Shown piece after piece: positions 25,507-38,476 of a stretch of 64,000 nucleotides of DNA. Where the stretch lies: contig OZ024741.1 in assembly GCA_964016885.1 (NCBI GenBank), positions 415,661,081 through 415,725,080 of the forward strand, read 5' to 3'. Source of the DNA: Eledone cirrhosa (taxonomy: Eukaryota; Mollusca; Cephalopoda; Octopoda; Eledonidae). The notes under the pieces were generated by a model. It made no database searches, was not told the origin of the DNA, and was given only the letters and a program-made list of their open reading frames with translations. The position numbers and the translations under genes were made by a program. How positions within the stretch are numbered: the stretch's first letter is position 1; each line of letters opens with the position of its first letter.

Positions 25507-28209
25507 TCTCTGTTATATTAACTGGGGTATGTTATATTAACTGCGGTCTCTGTTATATTAACTGGGTTCTCTGTTATATTAACTGGGGTATGTTATATTA
25601 ACTGGGGTCTCTGTTATATTAACTGGGGCCTCTGTTATATTAACTGGGGCCTCTGTTATATTAACTGGGGCCTCTGTTATGTTAAATGTGGTCTCTGTTA
25701 TATTAGCTGGGGCCTCTGTTATATTAACTGGGGTCTCTGTTACATTAAATGGGGTCTCTGTATATTAACTGGGGCCTCTGTAATATTAACTGGGGTCTGT
25801 TATATTAACTGGGGTCTCTGTTATATTAACTGGGGTCTCTGTTATATTAACTGGGGTCTCTATTATATTAAATAGGGTCTCTGTTATATTAACTGGGGCC
25901 TCTGTAATATTAACTGGGGTATGTTATATTAACTGGGGTCTCTGTTATATTAACTGAGGTCTCTGTTATACTAACTGGGGTCTCTGTTATATTAACTGGG
26001 GTCTCTGTTATATTAACTGGGGTCTCGGTTATATTAACTGGGGCCTCTATTATATTAACTTAGGTCTCTGTTATATTAACTGGGGTCTCTGTTATATTAA
26101 CTGGGCTCTCTGTTATATTAACTGGGGTCTCTGTTATATTAACTGGGGTATGTTATATTAACTGGGGTCTCTGTTATATTGAGTGGGGTACGTTATATTA
26201 ACTGGGGTCTCTGTAATATTAACTGGGGTCTCTATTATATTAACTGGTGTCTCTGTTATATTAACTGGGATCTCTGTTATATTAACTGGGGTATGTTATA
26301 TTAACTGGGGTCTCTGTTATATTAACTGGGGCCTCTGTTATATTAACTGGGGCCTCTGTTATATTAACTGGGGCCTCTGTTATATTAAATGGGGTCTCTG
26401 ATATATCAACTGGGGTCTCTGTTATATTAACTGGGGCCTCTGTTATATTAACTGGGGCCTCTGTTATATTAACTGGGGCCTCTGTTATATTAAATGGGGT
26501 CTCTGTTATATTAACTGGCGCCTCTGTTATATTAACTGGTGCCTCTGTTATATTAACTGGGGAGTCTGTTATATTAACTGGGGTCTCTGTTATATTAACT
26601 GGGGTCTCTGTTATATTAACTGGGGTATGTTATATTAACTGGGGTCTCTGTAATATTAACTGGGGTCTCTATTATATTAACTGGGGTCTCTGTTATATTA
26701 ACTGGGGCCTCTGTTATATTAACTGGGGTCTCTGTTATATTAACTAGGGTCTCTGTTATATTAAATAGGGTCTCTGTTATATTAACTGGGGTCTCTGTTA
26801 TATTAACTGGTGCCTCTGTTATATTAACTGGGGTCTCTGTTATATTAACTGGGGCCTCTGTTATATTAACTGGGGCCTCTGTTATATTAACTGGGGTCTC
26901 TGTTATATTAACTGGGGTCTCTGTTATATTAACTGGGGTATGTTATATTAACTGGGGTTTCTGTTATATTAACTGGGGCCTCTGTTATATTAACTGGGGC
27001 CTCTGTTATATTAACTGGGGCCTCTGTTATATTAAATGGAGTCTCTGATATATTAACTGGGGTTTCTGTTATATTAACTGGGGCCTCTGTTATATTAACT
27101 GGGGCCTCTGTTATATTAACTGGGGCCTCTGTTATATTAAATGGGGTCTCTGTTATATTAACTGGCGCCTCTGTTATATTAACTGGGGCCTCTGTTATAT
27201 TAACTGGGGCCTCTGTTGTATTAACTGGGGTCTCTGTTATATTAACTAGGGTCTCTGTTATATTAAATAGGGTCTCTGTTATATTAACTGGGGTCTCTGT
27301 TATATTAACTGGTGCCTCTGTTATATTAACTGGGGTCTCTGTTATATTAACTTAGGGCCTCTGTTGTATTAACTGGGGCCTCTGTTATATTAACTGGGGT
27401 CTCTTATATATTAACTGGGGTCTCTGTTATATTAACCGGGGTATGTTATATTAACTGGGGTCTCTGTAATATTAACTGGGGTCTCTATTATATTAACTGG
27501 GGTCTCTATTATATTAACTGGGTCTCTGTTATATTAACTGAGGTCTCTGTTATATTAACTGGGGTCTCTGTTATATTAACTGGGGTCTCTGTTATATTAA
27601 CTGGGGTCTTGGTTATATTAACTGGGGCCTCTATTATATTAACTTAGGTCTCTGTTATATTAACTGGGGTCTCTGTTATATTAACTGGGGTCTCTGTTAT
27701 ATTAACTGGGGTCTCTGTTATATTAACTGGGGTATGTTATATTAACTGGGGTGTCTGTTATATTAACTGGGGTACGTTATATTAACTGGGATCTCTGTAA
27801 TATTAACTGGGGTCTCTATTATATTAACTGGGGTCTCTGTTATATTAACTGGGATCTCTGTTATATTAACTGGGGTATGTTATATAAACTGGGGTCTCTG
27901 TTATATTAACTGGGGTCTCTGTTATATTAACTGGGGTCTCTGTTATATTAACTGAGGCCTCTGTTATATTAACTGGGGTCTCTGTTATATTAACTGGGGT
28001 CTCTGTTATATTAACTGGGGTCTCTGTTATATTAACTGTGGCCTCTGTTATATTAACTGGGGCCTCTATTATATTAACTGGGGTCTCTGTTATATTAACT
28101 GGGGTCTCTGTTACATTAAATGGGGTCTCTGTTATATTAACTGGGGCCTCTGTTATATTAACTGGGGGCTCTGTTATATTAACTGGGGCCTCTGTTATAT
28201 TAACTGGGC

Positions 28210-28356
28210 TCTCTGTTTTATTAACTGGGGTCTCTGTTATATTAACTGAGGTCTCTGTTATATTAACTGGGGTCTCTGTTATATTAACTGAGGTCTCTGT
28301 TATATTAACTGGGGTCTCTATTATATTAACTGGGATCTCTTTTATATTCACTGGGG
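28210..28356 (+). repeat. Cassette A, copy 9
   Basis: Complete seven-monomer cassette, 2,850 bp after the previous one. Confidence 0.9.
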
Positions 28357-31059
28357 TCTCTGTTATATTAACTGGGGTATGTTATATTAACTGCGGTCTC
28401 TGTTATATTAACTGGGTTCTCTGTTATATTAACTGGGGTATGTTATATTAACTGGGGTCTCTGTTATATTAACTGGGGCCTCTGTTATATTAACTGGGGC
28501 CTCTGTTATATTAACTGGGGCCTCTGTTATGTTAAATGTGGTCTCTGTTATATTAGCTGGGGCCTCTGTTATATTAACTGGGGTCTCTGTTACATTAAAT
28601 GGGGTCTCTGTATATTAACTGGGGCCTCTGTAATATTAACTGGGGTCTGTTATATTAACTGGGGTCTCTGTTATATTAACTGGGGTCTCTGTTATATTAA
28701 CTGGGGTCTCTATTATATTAACTAGGGTCTCTGTTATATTAACTGGGGCCTCTGTAATATTAACTGGGGTATGTTATATTAACTGGGGTCTCTGTTATAT
28801 TAACTGAGGTCTCTGTTATACTAACTGGGGTCTCTGTTATATTAACTGGGGTCTCTGTTATATTAACTGGGGTCTCGGTTATATTAACTGGGGCCTCTAT
28901 TATATTAACTTAGGTCTCTGTTATATTAACTGGGGTCTCTGTTATATTAACTGGGCTCTCTGTTATATTAACTGGGGTCTCTGTTATATTAACTGGGGTA
29001 TGTTATATTAACTGGGGTCTCTGTTATATTGAGTGGGGTACGTTATATTAACTGGGGTCTCTGTAATATTAACTGGGGTCTCTATTATATTAACTGGTGT
29101 CTCTGTTATATTAACTGGGATCTCTGTTATATTAACTGGGGTATGTTATATTAACTGGGGTCTCTGTTATATTAACTGGGGCCTCTGTTATATTAACTGG
29201 GGCCTCTGTTATATTAACTGGGGCCTCTGTTATATTAAATGGGGTCTCTGATATATCAACTGGGGTCTCTGTTATATTAACTGGGGCCTCTGTTATATTA
29301 ACTGGGGCCTCTGTTATATTAACTGGGGCCTCTGTTATATTAAATGGGGTCTCTGTTATATTAACTGGCGCCTCTGTTATATTAACTGGTGCCTCTGTTA
29401 TATTAAGTGGGGAGTCTGTTATATTAACTGGGGTCTCTGTTATATTAACTGGGGTCTCTGTTATATTAACTGGGGTATGTTATATTAACTGGGGTCTCTG
29501 TAATATTAACTGGGGTCTCTATTATATTAACTGGGGTCTCTGTTATATTAACTGGGGCCTCTGTTATATTAACTGGGGTCTCTGTTATATTAACTAGGGT
29601 CTCTGTTATATTAAATAGGGTCTCTGTTATATTAACTGGGGTCTCTGTTATATTAACTGGTGCCTCTGTTATATTAACTGGGGTCTCTGTTATATTAACT
29701 GGGGCCTCTGTTATATTAACTGGGGCCTCTGTTATATTAACTGGGGTCTCTGTTATATTAACTGGGGTCTCTGTTATATTAACTGGGGTATGTTATATTA
29801 ACTGGGGTTTCTGTTATATTAACTGGGGCCTCTGTTATATTAACTGGGGCCTCTGTTATATTAACTGGGGCCTCTGTTATATTAAATGGAGTCTCTGATA
29901 TATTAACTGGGGTTTCTGTTATATTAACTGGGGCCTCTGTTATATTAACTGGGGCCTCTGTTATATTAACTGGGGCCTCTGTTATATTAAATGGGGTCTC
30001 TGTTATATTAACTGGCGCCTCTGTTATATTAACTGGGGCCTCTGTTATATTAACTGGGGCCTCTGTTGTATTAACTGGGGTCTCTGTTATATTAACTAGG
30101 GTCTCTGTTATATTAAATAGGGTCTCTGTTATATTAACTGGGGTCTCTGTTATATTAACTGGTGCCTCTGTTATATTAACTGGGGTCTCTGTTATATTAA
30201 CTTAGGGCCTCTGTTATATTAACTGGGGCCTCTGTTATATTAACTGGGGTCTCTTATATATTAACTGGGGTCTCTGTTATATTAACCGGGGTATGTTATA
30301 TTAACTGGGGTCTCTGTAATATTAACTGGGGTCTCTATTATATTAACTGGGGTCTCTATTATATTAACTGGGTCTCTGTTATATTAACTGAGGTCTCTGT
30401 TATATTAACTGGGGTCTCTGTTATATTAACTGGGGTCTCTGTTATATTAACTGGGGTCTTGGTTATATTAACTGGGGCCTCTATTATATTAACTTAGGTC
30501 TCTGTTATATTAACTGGGGTCTCTGTTATATTAACTGGGGTCTCTGTTATATTAACTGGGGTCTCTGTTATATTAACTGGGGTATGTTATATTAACTGGG
30601 GTGTCTGTTATATTAACTGGGGTACGTTATATTAACTGGGATCTCTGTAATATTAACTGTGGTCTCTATTATATTAACTGGGGTCTCTGTTATATTAACT
30701 GGGATCTCTGTTATATTAACTGGGGTATGTTATATAAACTGGGGTCTCTGTTATATTAACTGGGGTCTCTGTTATATTAACTGGGGTCTCTGTTATATTA
30801 ACTGAGGCCTCTGTTATATTAACTGGGGTCTCTGTTATATTAACTGGGGTCTCTGTTATATTAACTGGGGTCTCTGTTATATTAACTGTGGCCTCTGTTA
30901 TATTAACTGGGGCCTCTATTATATTAACTGGGGTCTCTGTTATATTAACTGGGGTCTCTGTTACATTAAATGGGGTCTCTGTTATATTAACTGGGGCCTC
31001 TGTTATATTAACTGGGGGCTCTGTTATATTAACTGGGGCCTCTGTTATATTAACTGGGC

Positions 31060-31206
31060 TCTCTGTTTTATTAACTGGGGTCTCTGTTATATTAACTGAG
31101 GTCTCTGTTATATTAACTGGGGTCTCTGTTATATTAACTGAGGTCTCTGTTATATTAACTGGGGTCTCTATTATATTAACTGGGATCTCTTTTATATTCA
31201 CTGGGG
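31060..31206 (+). repeat. Cassette A, copy 10
   Basis: Complete seven-monomer cassette, 2,850 bp after the previous one. Confidence 0.9.
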
Positions 31207-33956
31207 TCTCTGTTATATTAACTGGGGTATGTTATATTAACTGCGGTCTCTGTTATATTAACTGGGTTCTCTGTTATATTAACTGGGGTATGTTATATTA
31301 ACTGGGGTCTCTGTTATATTAACTGGGGCCTCTGTTATATTAACTGGGGCCTCTGTTATATTAACTGGGGCCTCTGTTATGTTAAATGTGGTCTCTGTTA
31401 TATTAGCTGGGGCCTCTGTTATATTAACTGGGGTCTCTGTTACATTAAATGGGGTCTCTGTATATTAACTGGGGCCTCTGTAATATTAACTGGGGTCTGT
31501 TATATTAACTGGGGTCTCTGTTATATTAACTGGGGTCTCTGTTATATTAACTGGGGTCTCTATTATATTAACTAGGGTCTCTGTTATATTAACTGGGGCC
31601 TCTGTAATATTAACTGGGGTATGTTATATTAACTGGGGTCTCTGTTATATTAACTGAGGTCTCTGTTATACTAACTGGGGTCTCTGTTATATTAACTGGG
31701 GTCTCTGTTATATTAACTGGGGTCTCGGTTATATTAACTGGGGCCTCTATTATATTAACTTAGGTCTCTGTTATATTAACTGGGGTCTCTGTTATATTAA
31801 CTGGGCTCTCTGTTATATTAACTGGGGTCTCTGTTATATTAACTGGGGTATGTTATATTAACTGGGGTCTCTGTTATATTGAGTGGGGTACGTTATATTA
31901 ACTGGGGTCTCTGTAATATTAACTGGGGTCTCTATTATATTAACTGGTGTCTCTGTTATATTAACTGGGATCTCTGTTATATTAACTGGGGTATGTTATA
32001 TTAACTGGGGTCTCTGTTATATTAACTGGGGCCTCTGTTATATTAACTGGGGCCTCTGTTATATTAACTGGGGCCTCTGTTATATTAAATGGGGTCTCTG
32101 ATATATCAACTGGGGTCTCTGTTATATTAACTGGGGCCTCTGTTATATTAACTGGGGCCTCTGTTATATTAACTGGGGCCTCTGTTATATTAAATGGGGT
32201 CTCTGTTATATTAACTGGCGCCTCTGTTATATTAACTGGTGCCTCTGTTATATTAACTGGGGAGTCTGTTATATTAACTGGGGTCTCTGTTATATTAACT
32301 GGGGTCTCTGTTATATTAACTGGGGTATGTTATATTAACTGGGGTCTCTGTAATATTAACTGGGGTCTCTATTATATTAACTGGGGTCTCTGTTATATTA
32401 ACTGGGGCCTCTGTTATATTAACTGGGGTCTCTGTTATATTAACTAGGGTCTCTGTTATATTAAATAGGGTCTCTGTTATATTAACTGGGGTCTCTGTTA
32501 TATTAACTGGTGCCTCTGTTATATTAACTGGGGTCTCTGTTATATTAACTGGGGCCTCTGTTATATTAACTGGGGCCTCTGTTATATTAACTGGGGTCTC
32601 TGTTATATTAACTGGGGTCTCTGTTATATTAACTGGGGTATGTTATATTAACTGGGGTTTCTGTTATATTAACTGGGGCCTCTGTTATATTAACTGGGGC
32701 CTCTGTTATATTAACTGGGGCCTCTGTTATATTAAATGGAGTCTCTGATATATTAACTGGGGTTTCTGTTATATTAACTGGGGCCTCTGTTATATTAACT
32801 GGGGCCTCTGTTATATTAACTGGGGCCTCTGTTATATTAAATGGGGTCTCTGTTATATTAACTGGCGCCTCTGTTATATTAACTGGGGCCTCTGTTATAT
32901 TAACTGGGGCCTCTGTTGTATTAACTGGGGTCTCTGTTATATTAACTAGGGTCTCTGTTATATTAAATAGGGTCTCTGTTATATTAACTGGGGTCTCTGT
33001 TATATTAACTGGTGCCTCTGTTATATTAACTGGGGTCTCTGTTATATTAACTTAGGGCCTCTGTTATATTAACTGGGGCCTCTGTTATATTAACTGGGGT
33101 CTCTTATATATTAACTGGGGTCTCTGTTATATTAACCGGGGTATGTTATATTAACTGGGGTCTCTGTAATATTAACTGGGGTCTCTATTATATTAACTGG
33201 GGTCTCTATTATATTAACTGGGGCCTCTGTTATATTAACTGGGGCCTCTGTTATATTAACTGGGGTCTCTGTTATATTAACTGGGGTCTCTGTTATATTA
33301 ACTGGTGCCTCTGTTATATTAACTGGGGTCTCTGTTATATTAACTGTTGCCTCTGTTATATTAACTGGGGCCTCTGTTATAATAACTGGGGTCTCTGTTA
33401 TATTAACTGGGGTCCCTGTTATATTAACTGGGGTATGTTATATTAACTGGGGTCTCTGTAATATTAACTGGGGTCTCTATTTTATTAACTGGGGTCTCTG
33501 TTATATTAACTGGGGCCTCTGTTATGTTAACTGGGGTCTCTGTTATATTAACTGGCGCCTCTGTTATATTAACTGGGGCCTCTGTTATATTAACTGGGGC
33601 CTCCGTTATCTTAACTGGGGTCTCTGTTATATTAACTGGGGTCTCTGTTATCTTAAATGGGGTTTCTGTTATATTAACTGGGGTCTCTGTTATATTAACT
33701 GGGGTCTCTGTTATAATAACTGGGGCCTCTGTTATATTAACTGGGGTCTCTATTATATTAACTGGGGTCTCTGTTATATTAACTGGGGCCTCTGTTATAT
33801 TAACTGGGGTCTCTATTATATTAACTGGGGTCTCTGTTATATTAACTGGGGTCTCTGTTACATTAAATGGGGTCTCTGTTATATTAACTGGGGCCTCTGT
33901 TATATTAACTGGGGTCTCTGTTATATTAACTGGGGCCTCTGTTATATTAACTGGGC

Positions 33957-34103
33957 TCTCTGTTTTATTAACTGGGGTCTCTGTTATATTAACTGAGGTC
34001 TCTGTTATATTAACTGGGGTCTCTGTTATATTAACTGAGGTCTCTGTTATATTAACTGGGGTCTCTGTTATATTAACTGGGTTCTCTGTTATATTAACTG
34101 GGG
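33957..34103 (+). repeat. Cassette A variant in the second full unit
   Basis: Counterpart of the variant at 24,347. It has the TCTGTTTTATTAAC start and ACTGAGG monomers, then generic monomers including a private GGGTTCTCTG. Confidence 0.8.
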
Positions 34104-35179
34104 TATGTTATATTAACTGGGGTCTCTGTTATATTAACTGGGGTCTCTGTTATATTAACTGGGGTATGTTATATTAACTGGGGTCTCTGTAATATTAACT
34201 GGGGCCTCTGTTATATTAACTGGGGCCTCTGTTATATTAAATGGGGTCTCTGTTATATTAGCTGGGGCCTCTGTTATATTAACTGGGGTCTCTGTTACAT
34301 TAAATGGGTTCTCTGTATATTAACTGGGGCCTCTGTAATATTAACTGGGGTCTGTTATATTAACTGGGGTCTCTGTTATATTAACTGGGGTCTCTGTTAT
34401 ATTAACTGGGGTCTCTATTATATTAACTAGGGTCTCTGATATATTAACTGGGGCATCTGTAATATTAACTGGGGTATGTTATATTAACTGGGTCTCTGTT
34501 ATATTAACTGAGGTCTCTGTTATATTAACTGGGGTCTCTGTTATATTAACTGGGGTCTCTGTTATATTAACTGGGGTCTTGGTTATATTAACTGGGGCCT
34601 CTATTATATTAACTTAGGTCTCTGTTATATTAACTGGGGTCTCTGTTATATTAACTGGGGTCTCTGTTATATTAACTGGGGTCTCTGTTATATTAACTGG
34701 GGTATGTTATATTAACTGGGGTGTCTGTTATATTAACTGGGGTACGTTATATTAACTGGGATCTCTGTAATATTAACTGGGGTCTCTATTATATTAACTG
34801 GGGTCTCTGTTATATTAACTGGGATCTCTGTTATATTAACTGGGGTATGTTATATAAACTGGGGTCTCTGTTATATTAACTGGGGTCTCTGTTATATTAA
34901 CTGGGGTCTCTGTTATATTAACTGGGGCCTCTGTTATATTAACTGGGGTCTCTGTTATATTAACTGGGGTCTCTGTTATATTAACTGGGGTCTCTGTTAT
35001 ATTAACTGTGGCCTCTGTTATATTAACTGGGGCCTCTATTATATTAACTGGGGTCTCTGTTATATTAACTGGGGTCTCTGTTACATTAAATGGGGTCTCT
35101 GTTATATTAACTGGGGCCTCTGTTATATTAACTGGGGGCTCTGTTATATTAACTGGGGCCTCTGTTATATTAACTGGGC

Positions 35180-35326
35180 TCTCTGTTTTATTAACTGGGG
35201 TCTCTGTTATATTAACTGAGGTCTCTGTTATATTAACTGGGGTCTCTGTTATATTAACTGAGGTCTCTGTTATATTAACTGGGGTCTCTATTATATTAAC
35301 TGGGATCTCTTTTATATTCACTGGGG
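35180..35326 (+). repeat. Cassette A, copy 12
   Basis: Complete seven-monomer cassette. It is the last A before a 14-kb stretch without one (35,327-49,401). Confidence 0.9.
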
Positions 35327-37117
35327 TCTCTGTTATATTAACTGGGGTATGTTATATTAACTGCGGTCTCTGTTATATTAACTGGGTTCTCTGTTATATT
35401 AACTGGGGTATGTTATATTAACTGGGGTCTCTGTTATATTAACTGGGGCCTCTGTTATATTAACTGGGGCCTCTGTTATATTAACTGGGGCCTCTGTTAT
35501 GTTAAATGTGGTCTCTGTTATATTAGCTGGGGCCTCTGTTATATTAACTGGGGTCTCTGTTACATTAAATGGGGTCTCTGTATATTAACTGGGGCCTCTG
35601 TAATATTAACTGGGGTCTGTTATATTAACTGGGGTCTCTGTTATATTAACTGGGGTCTCTGTTATATTAACTGGGGTCTCTATTATATTAACTAGGGTCT
35701 CTGTTATATTAACTGGGGCCTCTGTAATATTAACTGGGGTATGTTATATTAACTGGGGTCTCTGTTATATTAACTGAGGTCTCTGTTATACTAACTGGGG
35801 TCTCTGTTATATTAACTGGGGTCTCTGTTATATTAACTGGGGTCTCGGTTATATTAACTGGGGCCTCTATTATATTAACTTAGGTCTCTGTTATATTAAC
35901 TGGGGTCTCTGTTATATTAACTGGGCTCTCTGTTATATTAACTGGGGTCTCTGTTATATTAACTGGGGTATGTTATATTAACTGGGGTCTCTGTTATATT
36001 AACTAGGGCCTCTGTTATATTAACTGGGGCCTCTGTTATATTAGCTGGGGCCTCTGTTATATTAAATGGGGTCTCCGTTATATTAACTGGGGTCTCTGTT
36101 ATATTAACTGGGGTCTCTGTTATATTAACTGGGGCCTCTGTTATATTAACTGGGGCCTCTGTTATATTAACTGGGGCCTCTGTTATATTAAATGGGGTCT
36201 CTGTTATATTAACTGGCGCCTCTGTTATATTAACTGGGGCCTCTGTTATATTAACTGGGGTATGTTATATTAACTGGGGTCTCTGTAATATTAACTTGGG
36301 TCTCTATTATATTAACTGGGGTCTCTGTTATATTAACTGGGGTCTCTGTTATATTAACTGGGGTCTCTGTAATATTAACTGGGGTCTCTATTATATTAAC
36401 TGGGGTCTCTGTTATATTAACTGGAATCTCTGTTATATTAACTGGGGTCTCTGTTATATTAACTGGGGCCTCTGTTATATTAACTGGGGCCTCTGTTATA
36501 TTAACTGGGGCCTCCGTTATATATACTGGGGTCTCTGTTATATTAACTGGGGTCTCTGTTATATTAACTGGTGCCTCTGTTATATTAACTGGGGTCTCTG
36601 TTATATTAACTGGGGCCTCTGTTATATTAACTGGGGTCTCTGTTATATTAACTGGGGTCTCTGTTATATTAACTGGGGTCTCTGTTACATTAAATGGGGT
36701 CTCTGTTATATTAACTGGGGCCTCTGTTATATTAACTGGGGCCTCTGTTATATTAACTGGGGCCTCTGTTATATTAACTGGGGCCTCTGTTATATTAACT
36801 GGGGTCTCTGTTATATTAACTTGGGTCTCTGTTATATTAACTGGGGCCTCTGTTATATTAGCTGGGGCCTCTGTTATATTAACTGGGGTCTCTGTTACAT
36901 TAAATGGGGTCTCTGTTATATTAAATGGGGCCTCTGTTATATTAACTGGGGCCTCTGTTATATTAACTGGGGCCTCTGTTATATTAACTGGGGTCTCTGT
37001 TATATTAACTGGGGTATGTTATATTAACTGGGGCCTCTGTTATATTAACTGGGGCCTCTATTATAGTAACTGGGGTCTCTGTTATTTTAACTGGGGTCTC
37101 TGTTATATTAACTGGGG

Positions 37118-37243
37118 TCTCCTTCATATTAACTGGGGTCTCTGCTATATTAACAGGGGTCTCTGTTATATTAACTGGGGTCTCTGTTATATTAACTGGG
37201 GTCTCTATTATATTATATGGCGTCTATGTTATTTTAACTGGGG
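37118..37243 (+). repeat. C-B module 8, TATATGG subtype
   Basis: C at 37,118 and B at 37,202, spacing 84 bp. B has TATTATATGGCG, as do the copies at 38,435, 41,275 and 46,686. A standard B follows at 37,683-37,724. Confidence 0.88.
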
Positions 37244-38350
37244 CCTCTGTTATATTAACTGGGGTCTCTGTTATTTTAACTGGGGTATGTTATATTAACT
37301 GTGGCCTCTGTTATATTAACTGGGGCCTCTATTATATTAACTGGGGTCTCTGTTATATTAACTGGGGTCTCTGTTATATTAACTGGGGCCTCTGTTATAT
37401 TAACTGAGGTCTCTGTTATATTAACTGGGGTCTCTGTTATATTAACTGGGGTCTCTGTTATATTAACTGGGGTCTCTGTTATATTAACTGGAATCTCTGT
37501 TATATTAACTGGGGTCTCTGTTATATTAACTGGGGCCTCTGTTATATTAACTGGGGCCTCTGTTATATTAACTGGGGCCTCTGTTATATTAACTTGGGTC
37601 TCTGTTATATTAACTGGTGCCTCTGTTATATTAACTGGGGTCTCTGTTATATTAACTGGGGTCTCTGTTATATTAACTGGGGTCTCTATTATATTAAATG
37701 GCGTCTATGTTATTTTAACTGGGGCCTCTGTTATATTAACTGGGGTCTCTGTTATATTAACTGGGGTATGTTATATTAACTGTGGCCTCTGTTATATTAA
37801 CTGGGGCCTCTATTATATTAACTGTGGTCTCTGTTATATTAACTGTGGTCTCTGTTATATTAACTGGGGCCTCTGTTATATTAACTGGGGTCTCTGTTAT
37901 ATTAACTGGGGTCTCTGTTATATTAACTGGGGTCTCTGTTACATTAAATGGGGTCTCTGTTATATTAACTGGGGCCTCTGTTATATTAACTGGGGCCTCT
38001 GTTATATTAACTGGGGCCTCTGTTATATTTACTGGGGCCTCTGTTATATTAACTGGGGTCTCTGTTATATTAACTTGGGTCTCTGTTATATTAACTGGGG
38101 CCTCTGTTATATTAGCTGGGGCCTCTGTTATATTAACTGGGGTCTCTGTTACATTAAATGGGGTCTCTGTTATATTAAATGGGGCCTCTGTTATATTAAC
38201 TGGGGCCTCTGTTATATTAACTGGGGTCTCTGTTATATTAACTGGGGTATGTTATATTAACTGGGGCCTCTGTTATATTAACTGGGGCCTCTATTATAGT
38301 AACTGGGGTCTCTGTTATTTTAACTGGGGTCTCTGTTATATTAACTGGGG

Positions 38351-38476
38351 TCTCCTTCATATTAACTGGGGTCTCTGTTATATTAACAGGGGTCTCTGTT
38401 ATATTAACTGGGGTCTCTGTTATATTAACTGGGGTCTCTATTATATTATATGGCGTCTATGTTATTTTAACTGGGG
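38351..38476 (+). repeat. C-B module 9, TATATGG subtype
   Basis: C at 38,351 and B at 38,435, exactly 1,233 bp after module 8. Confidence 0.88.

Larger units (their letters stand above)
22200..36000 (+). repeat. Full, deleted, deleted, full higher-order repeats
   Basis: The marker GATATATCAACTGG lies at 22,301, 26,400, 29,250 and 32,100. From about 25,247 to 33,220 the period is exactly 2,850 bp. Differences I saw between adjacent copies are single bases: 25,872/28,722 A/C, 26,557/29,407 C/G, 27,366/30,216 G/A and 27,810/30,660 G/T. The first and last units keep an extra 1.46-kb block (about 23,421-24,879 and 33,220-34,490) that is absent at the same point from the two middle copies. The last full unit also lacks 189 bp (nine monomers) relative to the first. 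A 210-bp block (ten monomers, 27,887-28,096) is absent near 25,247. Confidence 0.92.
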
